DNA of 64,000 nucleotides, taken from assembly GCA_031253995.1 (NCBI GenBank), contig JAIRVG010000031.1, positions 1 to 64,000 on the forward strand. Reading direction: 5' to 3'. Position 1 is the stretch's first letter, and each line of letters begins with the position of its first letter. Under the pieces are notes generated by a model, which saw only the letters and a program-made list of their open reading frames with translations, searched no databases and was not told the origin of the DNA. Source of the stretch: Paucimonas sp. Lineage in GTDB: Bacteria; Pseudomonadota; Gammaproteobacteria; Pseudomonadales; Pseudomonadaceae. Below are positions 9,074-17,942 of the stretch, one piece after another. Made by a program: the position numbers and the translations under genes.

Positions 9074-9822
9074 GTGATTTTGTGGCCAGTGCCGACACGG
9101 CGCTGCTCGAACGCCATGGCCTGAACGGCTTCGAGCAGCTCTGGGCACTGCAACTGGACGCGGTGGACGAGCCCAATACCGGCCGGGGCGGCTGGAGCAG
9201 CGTGTTCCGCCTGGAACTCGAAGGCAAGGGCTACTACCTCAAGCGCCAGAGCGACTACCTGACCCATACCCTGCACCGTCCGTTCGGCGAGCCGACCTTC
9301 GCCCGCGAGTTCCGCAACATCAGCCGCTACCAGAAGCTGCGCATTCCCGCGCTGCAGGCGGTGTACTACGGCGAGCGCAAGGTCGACGGCCAGCGCCGGG
9401 CGATCCTGATGACCCGCGCCCTGGACGACTGGTCCGACCTGGACAGCCTGCTGGGCCAGTGGCCGCAGCTGCCATTGCCCCAGCGCCAGGGCATCCTGCG
9501 GGCCTGCGGCCAACTGGCGCGCACCCTGCACGGCGCCGGCCAGGTGCATGGCTGCTTCTATCCCAAGCACATCTTCCTGCGCGAGCGCGGCGACGGCTGG
9601 CAGGCGCAACTGATCGACCTGGAAAAGACCCGCCCGCTGCTGTTCGGTCAACGTGACCGGATCAAGGACCTCGAACCCTTGCTGCGCCGCGCCTCGGCCT
9701 GGAACGAGGCGGACGTGCGCCTGCTGCTCGCCGCCTACCTGGACCAGCCGACGGACAGTGCGCTGGTAAATGCCTGGCTCAAGCGCCTGCTGAGCCGACG
9801 TCGCCACAAGGAAACCCGCTGA
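9070..9822 (+). CDS. LPS-core kinase, InaA family, atypical catalytic loop
   Basis: The 250-residue protein has an N-lobe with GGWSSVFRLELEGKGYYLKR (lysine for ATP) and a C-lobe loop VHGCFYPKHIFL at about residue 159, followed by LIDLEKTRPLLF. In place of the canonical HxD-x4-N there is HGCFYPKHIF, so the catalytic Asp is absent and the loop is of the InaA type; the LIDLE aspartate is retained. It is most likely an LPS-modifying kinase or a pseudokinase partner of its neighbours (inference). It is translationally coupled on both sides. Confidence 0.8.
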   Translation: MSDFVASADTALLERHGLNGFEQLWALQLDAVDEPNTGRGGWSSVFRLELEGKGYYLKRQSDYLTHTLHRPFGEPTFAREFRNISRYQKLRIPALQAVYYGERKVDGQRRAILMTRALDDWSDLDSLLGQWPQLPLPQRQGILRACGQLARTLHGAGQVHGCFYPKHIFLRERGDGWQAQLIDLEKTRPLLFGQRDRIKDLEPLLRRASAWNEADVRLLLAAYLDQPTDSALVNAWLKRLLSRRRHKETR

Positions 9823-11264
9823 TGCGTTTGTCCGAACTCAAGGATGCCGGGCGCACCCCGGCACTGCCATTGAGCGTCACCCTCGCCGACGCCGCCGGCA
9901 GCGCCGACCTGCAACTGCTCAGCCTGCTGCGAGTGTTGCCGGGGCAGCGCTATGTCGGGGCCGGGGTCTGGCGTGGCAAGCCGGTGCTGGCCAAGTTGCT
10001 GGTCGGCAGTGCTGCCCCGCGGCATTTCCAGCGTGAGCTGGGCGGCGTGCGCCTGCTGGCCGACAACGGCGTGACCACCCCGCAACTGCTGGCCGACGGC
10101 CTGCAGGAAGGCGAAGGCGGCTGGCTGCTGTTCGAGTTCCTCGAAGGCTCCACCAGCCTGGGCGATGCCTGGGCCGCGGTCGAAGGGCAAGCGCCGCTGA
10201 GCGACGAGCAGAGCCTGGTGCTCGGCGAAGCCCTCGCGGCAGTGGCCCAACTGCACGCCAAGGGCCTGTGGCAGGACGACCTGCATCTGGACAACCTGCT
10301 GCGCCACGACGGCCAGCTGTTCGTCATCGACGGTGGCGGGATCAAGGCGGAAACCCCGGGCCAGCCGCTATCGCGCCAGCAGGTGCTGCAGAACCTCGGC
10401 GTGCTGTTCGCCCAGCTGCCCAAGCGCCTGGAGCCGTTCATCGAGGAATTGCTGGTGCATTACCTGCTGGCCAACAGCGAGCACGCGTTGCCGCTGGAAG
10501 CCCTGCAGAAGCAGATCGACAAGGTGCGCCACTGGCGCATGAAGGACTACCTGGACAAGGCCGGCCGCGACTGCACGCTGTTCAGCGTCGAGCGCGGTGC
10601 GTCGGGCCTGACGGCGGTCGTGCGCGGTGAGGCGGCGGCGATGCAGCCGGTGCTGGACAACGCCGATGCGCTGATCGATGGCGGTCATGTGTACAAGACC
10701 GGCGGTGCCGCCAGCGTGGCGCGGGTCGAGGTGCAGGGCCGGCCGCTGGTGATCAAGCGCTACAACATCAAGGACACCGCCCACTGGTTCAAGCGCTTCT
10801 GGCGCCCGAGCCGGGCCTGGCATTCGTGGATCGAAGGGCATCGCCTGGCGTTCCTCGGCTTTGCCACGCCAAAACCGCTGGCGGTGCGGGAGACGCGCTG
10901 GCTGGGGTTGCGTGGCAAAGCGTACCTGGTAACCGAATTGCTCGACGGGCAAGACCTGATGTCTGCTTTCGCGCCCTATGTGGAAAGCGGCGAGGTACCG
11001 GATGAGCAACTGGCGGCGCTGCAGCAGTTGCTGGCGCAGTTGATCCATGAACGCATCAGCCATGGCGACCTGAAGGCCTACAACCTGTTCTGGCAGGACG
11101 GGCAATGGGCGCTGATCGATCTGGATGCCATGTCGCAACACGCGACCCAGCTGAGTTTCGCTCCGGCCTTTGCAAAGGACCGGGCGCGGTTGCTGAGGAA
11201 CTGGCCGGAGGAGAGTGCGTTGTACAAGCGGCTGGATGAATCCCTGCCGAAGATCACCGACTGA
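9822..11264 (+). CDS. Tandem double-kinase protein of the LPS-core operon
   Basis: The 480-residue product carries two kinase-fold units. The first has YVGAGVWRGKPVLAKLL and the loop WQDDLHLDNLL (D152-D153, N158) followed by FVIDGGGIK. The second has VARVEVQGRPLVIKRY and the loop ISHGDLKAYNLFW (H414-G-D416) followed by ALIDLDAM. The second unit keeps the standard HGDLK-x2-N and LIDLD catalytic and metal motifs; the first has DDLHLDN. This matches the long hypothetical kinase that ends the waaP block in other pseudomonads. It probably phosphorylates the inner core or a regulatory target, but substrate is unknown. Last gene of the operon. Confidence 0.8.
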   Translation: MRLSELKDAGRTPALPLSVTLADAAGSADLQLLSLLRVLPGQRYVGAGVWRGKPVLAKLLVGSAAPRHFQRELGGVRLLADNGVTTPQLLADGLQEGEGGWLLFEFLEGSTSLGDAWAAVEGQAPLSDEQSLVLGEALAAVAQLHAKGLWQDDLHLDNLLRHDGQLFVIDGGGIKAETPGQPLSRQQVLQNLGVLFAQLPKRLEPFIEELLVHYLLANSEHALPLEALQKQIDKVRHWRMKDYLDKAGRDCTLFSVERGASGLTAVVRGEAAAMQPVLDNADALIDGGHVYKTGGAASVARVEVQGRPLVIKRYNIKDTAHWFKRFWRPSRAWHSWIEGHRLAFLGFATPKPLAVRETRWLGLRGKAYLVTELLDGQDLMSAFAPYVESGEVPDEQLAALQQLLAQLIHERISHGDLKAYNLFWQDGQWALIDLDAMSQHATQLSFAPAFAKDRARLLRNWPEESALYKRLDESLPKITD

Positions 11265-11280
11265 CGAACACCGCGCCCGG

Positions 11281-11411
11281 TGTAGGAGCGGATTTATCCG
11301 CGATCGGGCGCGAAGCGGCCGTAAATCCTGCCTCCTCGGTGTGTCAGGTAAATTCGGGACTCAGGGTTTACGACGGCTGCGCCGCCGATCGCGGATAAAT
11401 CCGCTCCTACA
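11281..11411. repeat. Long inverted-repeat element (REP pair/BIME type, GGAGCGGATTTATCCGCG family), copy 1
   Basis: Outer arms TGTAGGAGCGGATTTATCCG and its complement at the right end flank a central segment that contains GTGTGTCAGG and AATTCGGGACTCAGG. The same architecture, including the centre, recurs at 42333-42467. Arms themselves contain the short palindrome CGGATTTATCCG. It lies between convergent transcription units, after the kinase operon and before fdhA. Confidence 0.8.
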
Positions 11412-11435
11412 GGGGGGCGCGTAAGCCATGGATAG

Positions 11436-11471
11436 AATGAAGAAGGGGCCGAAATCGGCCCCTTCTTCATT
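11436..11471. terminator. Bidirectional intrinsic terminator after fdhA / LPS operon
   Basis: A perfect 17-bp stem AATGAAGAAGGGGCCGA / TCGGCCCCTTCTTCATT with a two-base loop ends 6 bases beyond the fdhA stop. The A-rich and T-rich outer parts give a U-tract in both directions, so it can end fdhA (minus) and transcripts coming from the LPS operon (plus). Confidence 0.8.
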
Positions 11472-11476
11472 TCGCC

Positions 11477-12676
11477 TTACGCCGCACTGAACGTCTTGTG
11501 CGGATCGATCACGAATTTCTTCGGTACACCGGCATCGAACTCGCCATAGCCTTCCGGCGCCTGGTCGAGGCTGATCACCTGCACCCCGACGATCTCGGCG
11601 ATGTTGATGCGGTCCCACATGATCGCCTGCATCAGCGCGCGGTTGTACTTCATCACCGGGGTCTGGCCGGTGTGGAAGCTGTGGGACTTGGCCCAGCCCA
11701 GGCCGAAGCGGATGCTCAGGGCACCGATCTTCGCCGCAGCATCCACCGCACCCGGGTCTTCGGTCACGTACAGGCCCGGAATACCGATCTTGCCGGCAAC
11801 ACGGGTCACCTGCATCAGCGAGTTGAGCACGGTGGCCGGGGCCTCGTGCTTGGCACCTTCATGACCATGGCCACGAGCTTCGAAGCCCACGGCATCGACC
11901 GCGCAGTCCACTTCCGGCTCACCGAGGATATCGATGATCTGCTCGTGCAGCGGGGCATCCTTGGACAGGTCGACCACTTCGAAGCCCTGGGCCTTGGCGT
12001 GCGCCAGACGCAGCGGATTGAGGTCGCCGACGATCACGCAGGCGGCGCCCAGCAGGCGTGCCGAGGCAGCGGCAGCCAGACCGACCGGACCAGCGCCAGC
12101 CACGTACACGGTGCTGCCTGGACCAACGCCCGCGGTGACCGCGCCGTGGTAGCCGGTCGGCAGGATGTCGGACAGGCAGGTCAGGTCGCGGATCTTCTCC
12201 ATGGCCTTGTCGCGGTCCGGCAGTTTCAGCAGGTTGAAGTCGGCGTACGGCACCAGCACGTACTCGGCCTGGCCACCAGTCCAGTCGCCCATGTCGACAT
12301 AACCGTAGGCACCACCGGCGCGGGCCGGGTTGACGGTCAGGCAGACGCCGGTGTGCATTTCCTTGCAGGAGCGGCAGCGGCCGCAAGCCACGTTGAAGGG
12401 TACGGAAACCAGGTCGCCGATCTTCAGGTGCTCGACGTCGCTGCCCTTCTCGATCACCTCGCCGGTGATTTCATGGCCCAGGACCAGGCCGGTCTGGGCG
12501 GTGGTGCGGCCGCGGACCATGTGCTGGTCGGAGCCGCAGATGTTGGTGGAGACCACCTTGAGGATGACGCCATGCTCGATCTTGCGACCGCGCGGGTCCT
12601 GCATCTTCGGATAGTCGATCTTCTGCACCTCGACCTTTCCGGCGCCGAGATACACCACTCCACGATTGCCAGACAT
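11477..12676 (-). CDS. fdhA: Glutathione-independent formaldehyde dehydrogenase
   Basis: The 399-residue zinc-dependent dehydrogenase begins MSGNRGVVYLGAGKVEVQKI as in P. putida FdhA. The catalytic zinc cysteine is in STNICGSDQHMVRGR (about residue 47), the structural zinc cysteines in CGRCRSCKEMHTGVC (about 98-112), and the NAD-binding Rossmann motif in VAGAGPVGLAAAASA. It oxidises formaldehyde to formate with NAD and without glutathione, removing the formaldehyde released by sarcosine and dimethylglycine demethylation. A GAGGTAAG ribosome-binding site precedes the ATG. It follows purU with a REP pair between, and is likely last in the sox operon or separately promoted. Confidence 0.96.
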   Translation of the reverse strand: MSGNRGVVYLGAGKVEVQKIDYPKMQDPRGRKIEHGVILKVVSTNICGSDQHMVRGRTTAQTGLVLGHEITGEVIEKGSDVEHLKIGDLVSVPFNVACGRCRSCKEMHTGVCLTVNPARAGGAYGYVDMGDWTGGQAEYVLVPYADFNLLKLPDRDKAMEKIRDLTCLSDILPTGYHGAVTAGVGPGSTVYVAGAGPVGLAAAASARLLGAACVIVGDLNPLRLAHAKAQGFEVVDLSKDAPLHEQIIDILGEPEVDCAVDAVGFEARGHGHEGAKHEAPATVLNSLMQVTRVAGKIGIPGLYVTEDPGAVDAAAKIGALSIRFGLGWAKSHSFHTGQTPVMKYNRALMQAIMWDRINIAEIVGVQVISLDQAPEGYGEFDAGVPKKFVIDPHKTFSAA

Positions 12677-12851
12677 GCTCTTACCTCGCTTGATTTGTAT
12701 TTATGCAGCGTTGGTTGAAGCGCCGCCGTCCATGGGCGGCCAGTGATACTGGAATGGGGGAATTGTGGGCCGGTCGGGCGTTATTGCAGTGACCAATTGC
12801 GACAGTGATTTATCTACCGACGGCAGGATTTTGTCGGTTTCAGAAATGCAA

Positions 12852-12922
12852 ATCGCTGGCAAGCCAGCTCCCACAGGTTTGGCGGTGCACGCGATACCTG
12901 TGGGAGCTGGCTTGCCAGCGAT
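12852..12922. repeat. REP inverted pair (GCTGGCAAGCCAGC family)
   Basis: Arms ATCGCTGGCAAGCCAGCTCC...CCTGTGGGAGCTGGCTTGCC... face each other around a short spacer, and each arm contains the palindrome GCTGGCAAGCCAGC. It lies immediately downstream of the purU stop and 175 bases upstream of fdhA. Such REP pairs can stabilise upstream mRNA or bind gyrase; five further copies of this family are in the window. Confidence 0.85.
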
Positions 12923-12930
12923 GAGGCCAG

Positions 12931-13788
12931 TCAGAGCACTACAGTACGATTGGCGTTCAGGAACACCCGCCGCTCGATGTGATACCCCACGGCCCGCGCC
13001 AGGGTCAGGCACTCGATATCCCGCCCCTTGGCAATCAGGTCCTCGGGATAGTGGCTGTGGTCCACCACCTCCACCCCCTGGGCGATGATCGGGCCTTCAT
13101 CGAGATCGTTGTTGATGTAGTGCGCCGTGGCACCCACCATCTTCACGCCCTTGTTGTAGGCCTGGTGATACGGCTTGGCGCCCTTGAAGCCGGGCAGCAG
13201 CGAGTGGTGGATGTTGATCGCCCAGCCATCCAGGCGCCGGCACAGCTCCGGCGACAGCACCTGCATGTAGCGGGCGAGGATCACCAGCTCGGCACCGGAT
13301 TCCTCGATCACCTGCAGGACCTTGCGCTCCTGCCCAGGCTTGTCGTGGGGATCCAGCGGGAAATGGTGATAGGGAATATGGTGCCACTCGGCCAGGGGAC
13401 GCAGATCCGGGTGGTTGGACACCACCGCCACCACGTCCATGCCCAGCTGGCCGATACGCTGGCGGTAGAGCAGGTCGTTGAGGCAGTGGTCGGCCTTGGA
13501 GACCATGATCACCACCTTCGGCCGGTGGTTCGGCGCCACCAGCTCGAAAAGCATGCCGAACGCCTCGCCACGCTCGGCGAGGCCGGCGCGGAAGGCGCTT
13601 TCGTCGAAGTCGTCCGGCTGGCGGAACTCGACGCGGATGAAGAAGCGCCCGGACAGCCGGTCATCGAACGAATGGTGCTCGGTGACATAGCAGCGCTGCT
13701 CGTAGAGGAAGCGGGTGACCACATCCACGGTACCGAGCATGCTCGGGCAGTCGGCGGTGAGGATCCAGGTGTCCGGGGCACGACTCAT
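12931..13788 (-). CDS. purU: Formyltetrahydrofolate deformylase
   Basis: Starting at ATG 13788 the 285-residue product begins MSRAPDTWILTADCPSMLGT, an N-terminal ACT domain, followed by a formyltransferase-fold catalytic domain with NIHHSLLPGFKGAKPYHQA and DEGPIIAQGV, which hold the catalytic Asn-His and Asp. PurU hydrolyses 10-formyl-THF to THF and formate, recycling folate loaded with C1 units by sarcosine oxidase. The frame is open further upstream into soxG, but the ACT-domain start and the 11-base gap to soxG favour 13788. It is co-directional with the sox genes, as in P. putida. Confidence 0.95.
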   Translation of the reverse strand: MSRAPDTWILTADCPSMLGTVDVVTRFLYEQRCYVTEHHSFDDRLSGRFFIRVEFRQPDDFDESAFRAGLAERGEAFGMLFELVAPNHRPKVVIMVSKADHCLNDLLYRQRIGQLGMDVVAVVSNHPDLRPLAEWHHIPYHHFPLDPHDKPGQERKVLQVIEESGAELVILARYMQVLSPELCRRLDGWAINIHHSLLPGFKGAKPYHQAYNKGVKMVGATAHYINNDLDEGPIIAQGVEVVDHSHYPEDLIAKGRDIECLTLARAVGYHIERRVFLNANRTVVL

Positions 13789-13799
13789 GGCGATACTCC

Positions 13800-14432
13800 T
13801 CAGGCTTCGATGGCCAGGCCGTACTCGGCCGAGGCGTCCTGCAGCCACAGCCACCAGTAGTCGGAGAAGCTGCGGCGGATCAGCAGTTCCCAGGTTTCCT
13901 CGCCGGTGCGGCGGATCACCAGTTGCGACTTGGCGAACACGGTACCGACGGCCTTGCCCACCGGGAAGTTGTTCGGGTGCACGTCGTAGCTGGTGGATTT
14001 CATCAGCACTTCGCGCACTTTCGGACCGTTCAGCTCCAGCAGGGTCTGGCCGCCGCTGACGTTGACGATCTGGATGTGCAGGTCGCCGAGGGCGTCGCGC
14101 AGGGCGTTCTCCACGGCGAACTCCTGGCCGCCGGGCACGATCAGCAGCCACTCGTCAGGGCCGAGCCATTGCAGCGACATGTCACCGTTGGCGACCACGG
14201 TCAGGGCCACTGGCAGTTCCAGGCCGATGGCCTTGAACACGCCGCTGGCGAAGGCCGGGTCGTGGGCGTCGCCACGGATGGTCAGGTGACCGAGGAATTT
14301 CTTCTCGCGCAGGGTTACCCCGGCGTTCTTGCGGCCCTTGCCGACCAGGCTGGACAGGTCGGCGTGGTGCAGCGGCGATTCGGCCTTGGCGTCGGAGCCA
14401 GGGCGTTGTTCGTAGACGTTGATGGCGCTCAT
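13800..14432 (-). CDS. soxG: Sarcosine oxidase gamma subunit
   Basis: The 210-residue protein MSAINVYEQRPGSDAKAESP... contains the aminomethyltransferase-like fold of SoxG, with NVSGGQTLLELNGPKVREVL in the middle and SYDVHPNNFPVGKAVGT near residue 145. The gamma subunit of heterotetrameric sarcosine oxidase sits at the tetrahydrofolate-facing side of the complex, which converts sarcosine plus THF and O2 to glycine, 5,10-methylene-THF and H2O2. It is separated from soxA by about 150 bases holding a REP pair, and from purU by 11 bases. Confidence 0.92.
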   Translation of the reverse strand: MSAINVYEQRPGSDAKAESPLHHADLSSLVGKGRKNAGVTLREKKFLGHLTIRGDAHDPAFASGVFKAIGLELPVALTVVANGDMSLQWLGPDEWLLIVPGGQEFAVENALRDALGDLHIQIVNVSGGQTLLELNGPKVREVLMKSTSYDVHPNNFPVGKAVGTVFAKSQLVIRRTGEETWELLIRRSFSDYWWLWLQDASAEYGLAIEA

Positions 14433-14479
14433 CTTTTTATACCTGCCTTGAATTCTGTTGGACCTGTGTCGCTTTCGAG

Positions 14480-14560
14480 GGCCTCATCGCTGGCAAGCCA
14501 GCTCCCACAGGTACTGCATGCACCGGACCCTGTGGGAGCTGGCTTGCCAGCGATGAGGCC
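14480..14560. repeat. REP inverted pair within the sox operon
   Basis: GGCCTCATCGCTGGCAAGCC... and its reverse complement ...GGCTTGCCAGCGATGAGGCC flank about 20 bases. It lies between soxA and soxG, inside what reads as a single operon, where a stable hairpin could lower expression of soxG-purU relative to soxA or protect the upstream message. Confidence 0.85.
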
Positions 14561-14584
14561 ATCACAGCCCCCACAGGAACTCCG

Positions 14585-17500
14585 TCAAACGTTCTGCCGC
14601 TCACCTTTCGGATCGAAGAACACCGAAGAACAGATCTCCGCCTCGATCACGCTGCCATCCGCCTGCGGCGAATACACCCGCTCGCCGATGCGCTTGAGGC
14701 CACCCTTGACCACACCCATGGCGAAGGAATAACCCAGCGAGTTGGCCGCGTAGCTGGAGGTGACGTGGCCGACCATGTCCATCGGGATCGCCTGCTTCGG
14801 ATCGAACACCAGTTGCGCGCCTTCCGGCAGCCACTTGTTCGGGTCGACCGGCTTCAGGCCCACCAGCTGCTTGCGGTTCTCGCGCACGCAGTCCTCGCGG
14901 TTCATGCCACGCAGGCCGATCCAGGAGTACGGCTTGTTGCGGCCCACGCACCAGCTCATGTTCAGGTCGTCCGGGGTCATCGAGCCGTCGGTGTCCTGGC
15001 CGACGATGATGAAGCCCTTCTCGGCCCGCAGGACGTGCATGGTCTCGGTGCCATACGGGGTCAGGTTGTACTTCTTGCCGGCCTCGACGATCTTCTCCAG
15101 CACGCCCATGGCGTAGTTGGCCTGGATGTTGACCTCGTAGGACAACTCGCCGGTGAAGGAAATCCGGAACACCCGGGCCGGCACGCCGCCCACCAGGCCT
15201 TCCTTCCAGCTCATGAACGGGAAGGCGTCCTTGTCCAGGTCGATGTCGCTGACCTCGCTGAGCAGCTTGCGGCTGTTCGGGCCGGACAGGGTCAGGGTCG
15301 CGTAGTGGTCGGTGACCGAGGTGAAGTACACCTTCAGGTCCGGCCATTCGGTCTGCTGGTAGATCTCCAGCCACTGCAGCACGCGAGCCGCGCCGCCGGT
15401 GGTGGTGGTCATGATGAAGTGGTTGTCGCCGACGCAGGCGGTCACGCCGTCGTCGAAGACCATGCCGTCTTCCTTGCACATCAGGCCGTAGCGGGCCTTG
15501 CCCACGTCGAGCTTGGTCCAGGCGTTGGTGTAGATGCGGTTGAGGAACTCGCGGGCATCCGGGCCCTGGATGTCGATCTTGCCCAGGGTCGAGGCGTCCA
15601 GCAGGCCCACGCTGTCGCGAACGGCCTTGCATTCACGGGCCACGGCGGCATGGATGTCCTCACCGGCGCGGGGGAAGTACCACGGCCGTTTCCACTGGCC
15701 GACGTCTTCGAACTCGGCACCGTTCTTCACATGCCAGGCATGCAGCGCGGTGAAGCGCACCGGCTCGAACAGGTGGCCGCAGTGACGCCCGGCGACCGCG
15801 CCGAAGGTGATCGGCGTGTAGTTCGGGCGGAACATGGTGGTGCCCATTTCCGGGATGCCGATGCCCATGGAGCGGGCAGCGATGGCCAGGCCGTTGATGT
15901 TGCCCAGCTTGCCCTGGTCGGTACCGAAGCCCAGCGCGGTGTAGCGCTTGACGTGCTCGACCGACTCGAAGCCTTCGCGGGTCGCCAGTTCGATGGCGGC
16001 GGCGGTGACGTCGTTCTGCTGGTCGACGAACTGCTTCGGCGCCCGGGCAGTGCTCTTGTCGTGCGGGACCTGGAACAGTGCCAGGGTGGCTTCTTCCTGG
16101 CGCGCCAGGGCCTTCGGCAGGCTGACCGAACCGGCCTTGAAGCCGGCCTCGGTGGCTGCGCGGGCGCCGCCCTCGACGCCATCGGCCAGGCTTTCGGCCA
16201 GGCCGAACACACCGTTGATGCCACCGACGCACACGCGTTTCTGCGGTGCATCGCCCGGCACGAAGCCGAGGATGTCTTCACGCCAGACCGGCTTGCCGCC
16301 CAGGTGCGAAGCCAGGTGGACCACCGGGCTGTAGCCGCCGGAGCTGCCGATCAGGTCGCAGTCCAGCCACTCGCCGGGGCTGGTGACCTTGTGTGCCTTG
16401 ACGTCGATCGCGGCGACACGGGCGCCGGTGACGCGCTTGCTGCCACGGGCCTCGACCACCGAGCTGGAGGTAAGGATGCGGATGCCCTTGGCGCGGGCTT
16501 CTTCCACCAGCGAACCACGCGGGTTGTGGCGGGCGTCGGCGATGGCCACGACCTGCAGGCCGGCGTCGTGCCAGTCGAGGGCGACGCGGTAGGCGTGGTC
16601 GTTGTTGGTCGCCAGCACCAGCTTGCGGCCCGGGGCCACGCCGTAGCGGCGGATGTACACGGAGATGGCGCCGGCCAGCATGTTGCCCGGCACGTCGTTG
16701 TTGGCGTAGACCAGCGGACGCTCGTGGGCGCCGGTGGCCAGGACCACGCGCTTGGCCCGCACGCGGTGCATGCGCTGGCGCACCTGGCCCATCGGGGCGC
16801 GGTCGCCAAGGTGGTCGGTGAGGCGCTCGTGGATGGTCAGGAAGTTGTGGTCGTGGTAGCCGTTGACCGTGGAGCGTGGCAGCAGGGTCACTTCCGACAG
16901 GCCGCGCAGCTCGGCGAGGGTGGCCGAGACCCACTCGGACGCCGGCTTGCCGTCGAGGCTTTCGCGGCTGTCCAGCAGGCTGCCGCCGAATTCTTCCTGC
17001 TCGTCGGCGAGGATCACCCGCGCGCCGCTACGGGCAGCGGCCAGGGCAGCGGCGAGACCGGCAGGGCCGCCGCCGACCACCAGCACGTCGCAGTGCTGGT
17101 TCATGTAGTCGTAGGTGTCCGGGTCGTTCTGCAGCGGCGCACGGCCCAGGCCGGCTGCCTTACGAATGTACTTCTCGTAGGTCATCCAGAACGACTGCGG
17201 GTACATGAACGTCTTGTAGTAGAAGCCCGGCGGCATCATCTTGCCGCCGACCTTGCCCAGGATGCCCATGACGTCGGTGTTCACGCTCGGCCAGCCGTTG
17301 GTGCTGGTGGCTACCAGGCCCGAGTACAGCGCCTGCTGGGTAGCACGCACGTTGGGGATCTGGGTGGCTTCGCTGGCGCCGATCTGCAGGATGGCGTTCG
17401 GCTCTTCGGCACCGGCGGCGATGATGCCGCGGGGACGGGAGTACTTGAAGCTGCGACCGATGATGTCGACGCCGTTGGCCAGCAGCGCGGCGGCCAGGGT

Positions 17501-17602
17501 GTCACCGGCGTAGCCCTGGTAGCTCTGGCCGTTGAAGGTGAAGTTCAAGACTTTGCTGCGGTCGATGCGACCGCCGCTGGAGAGGCGATAAACCTGGCTC
17601 AT
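14585..17602 (-). CDS. soxA: Sarcosine oxidase alpha subunit
   Basis: The 1005-residue subunit begins MSQVYRLSSGGRIDRSKVLN with the 2Fe-2S-ferredoxin-like N-terminal domain (without iron), followed by a Rossmann NAD(P)/FAD domain with DVLVVGGGPAGLAAALAAA near residue 175, and ends with a glycine-cleavage T-protein-like folate domain (about 610-1000: QWKRPWYFPR..., SFTGELSYEVNI). It binds NAD and THF in the heterotetrameric enzyme. Full family length. It overlaps soxD by four bases (ATGA), showing coupling. Confidence 0.96.
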   Translation of the reverse strand: MSQVYRLSSGGRIDRSKVLNFTFNGQSYQGYAGDTLAAALLANGVDIIGRSFKYSRPRGIIAAGAEEPNAILQIGASEATQIPNVRATQQALYSGLVATSTNGWPSVNTDVMGILGKVGGKMMPPGFYYKTFMYPQSFWMTYEKYIRKAAGLGRAPLQNDPDTYDYMNQHCDVLVVGGGPAGLAAALAAARSGARVILADEQEEFGGSLLDSRESLDGKPASEWVSATLAELRGLSEVTLLPRSTVNGYHDHNFLTIHERLTDHLGDRAPMGQVRQRMHRVRAKRVVLATGAHERPLVYANNDVPGNMLAGAISVYIRRYGVAPGRKLVLATNNDHAYRVALDWHDAGLQVVAIADARHNPRGSLVEEARAKGIRILTSSSVVEARGSKRVTGARVAAIDVKAHKVTSPGEWLDCDLIGSSGGYSPVVHLASHLGGKPVWREDILGFVPGDAPQKRVCVGGINGVFGLAESLADGVEGGARAATEAGFKAGSVSLPKALARQEEATLALFQVPHDKSTARAPKQFVDQQNDVTAAAIELATREGFESVEHVKRYTALGFGTDQGKLGNINGLAIAARSMGIGIPEMGTTMFRPNYTPITFGAVAGRHCGHLFEPVRFTALHAWHVKNGAEFEDVGQWKRPWYFPRAGEDIHAAVARECKAVRDSVGLLDASTLGKIDIQGPDAREFLNRIYTNAWTKLDVGKARYGLMCKEDGMVFDDGVTACVGDNHFIMTTTTGGAARVLQWLEIYQQTEWPDLKVYFTSVTDHYATLTLSGPNSRKLLSEVSDIDLDKDAFPFMSWKEGLVGGVPARVFRISFTGELSYEVNIQANYAMGVLEKIVEAGKKYNLTPYGTETMHVLRAEKGFIIVGQDTDGSMTPDDLNMSWCVGRNKPYSWIGLRGMNREDCVRENRKQLVGLKPVDPNKWLPEGAQLVFDPKQAIPMDMVGHVTSSYAANSLGYSFAMGVVKGGLKRIGERVYSPQADGSVIEAEICSSVFFDPKGERQNV

Positions 17603-17928
17603 ACCTTTTCTCCCTGGCCGTTGGCGACCAACTGCGGGGCGCTGCTCTTGCCGGTGACTTGTGGCTTGCTGCCGATCTTGTAGGTTTCCAGGATCTCGTA
17701 GGTCACGGTGTCACGGGTCGCGTTGAAGTACTGGCGGCAGCCAGCGGCGTGAATCCACAGTTCGTGGTGCAGGCCGCGCGGGTTGTCGCGGAAGAACATG
17801 TAGTCGCCCCACTGCTCGTCGGTGCAGGCGTTGGGATCCAGCGGCCGCGGGATATGGGCCTGGCCGGACGAATGGAACTCTTCCTCGGAGCGCAGTTCGC
17901 CGCAGTGTGGACAGAAGATGTGCAACAT
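17599..17928 (-). CDS. soxD: Sarcosine oxidase delta subunit
   Basis: From ATG 17928 the product is 109 residues, beginning MLHIFCPHCGELRSEEEFHS. The C6-x2-C9 pair is the first half of the zinc site; the second half is around residues 60-64 (HAAGCRQYF). SoxD is the small zinc subunit of heterotetrameric sarcosine oxidase. The open frame extends upstream into soxB, but the CPHCG-starting N-terminus is the family one. It lies 14 bases after soxB and overlaps soxA. Confidence 0.95.
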   Translation of the reverse strand: MLHIFCPHCGELRSEEEFHSSGQAHIPRPLDPNACTDEQWGDYMFFRDNPRGLHHELWIHAAGCRQYFNATRDTVTYEILETYKIGSKPQVTGKSSAPQLVANGQGEKV

Positions 17929-17942
17929 GATGGTTTCTCCTG

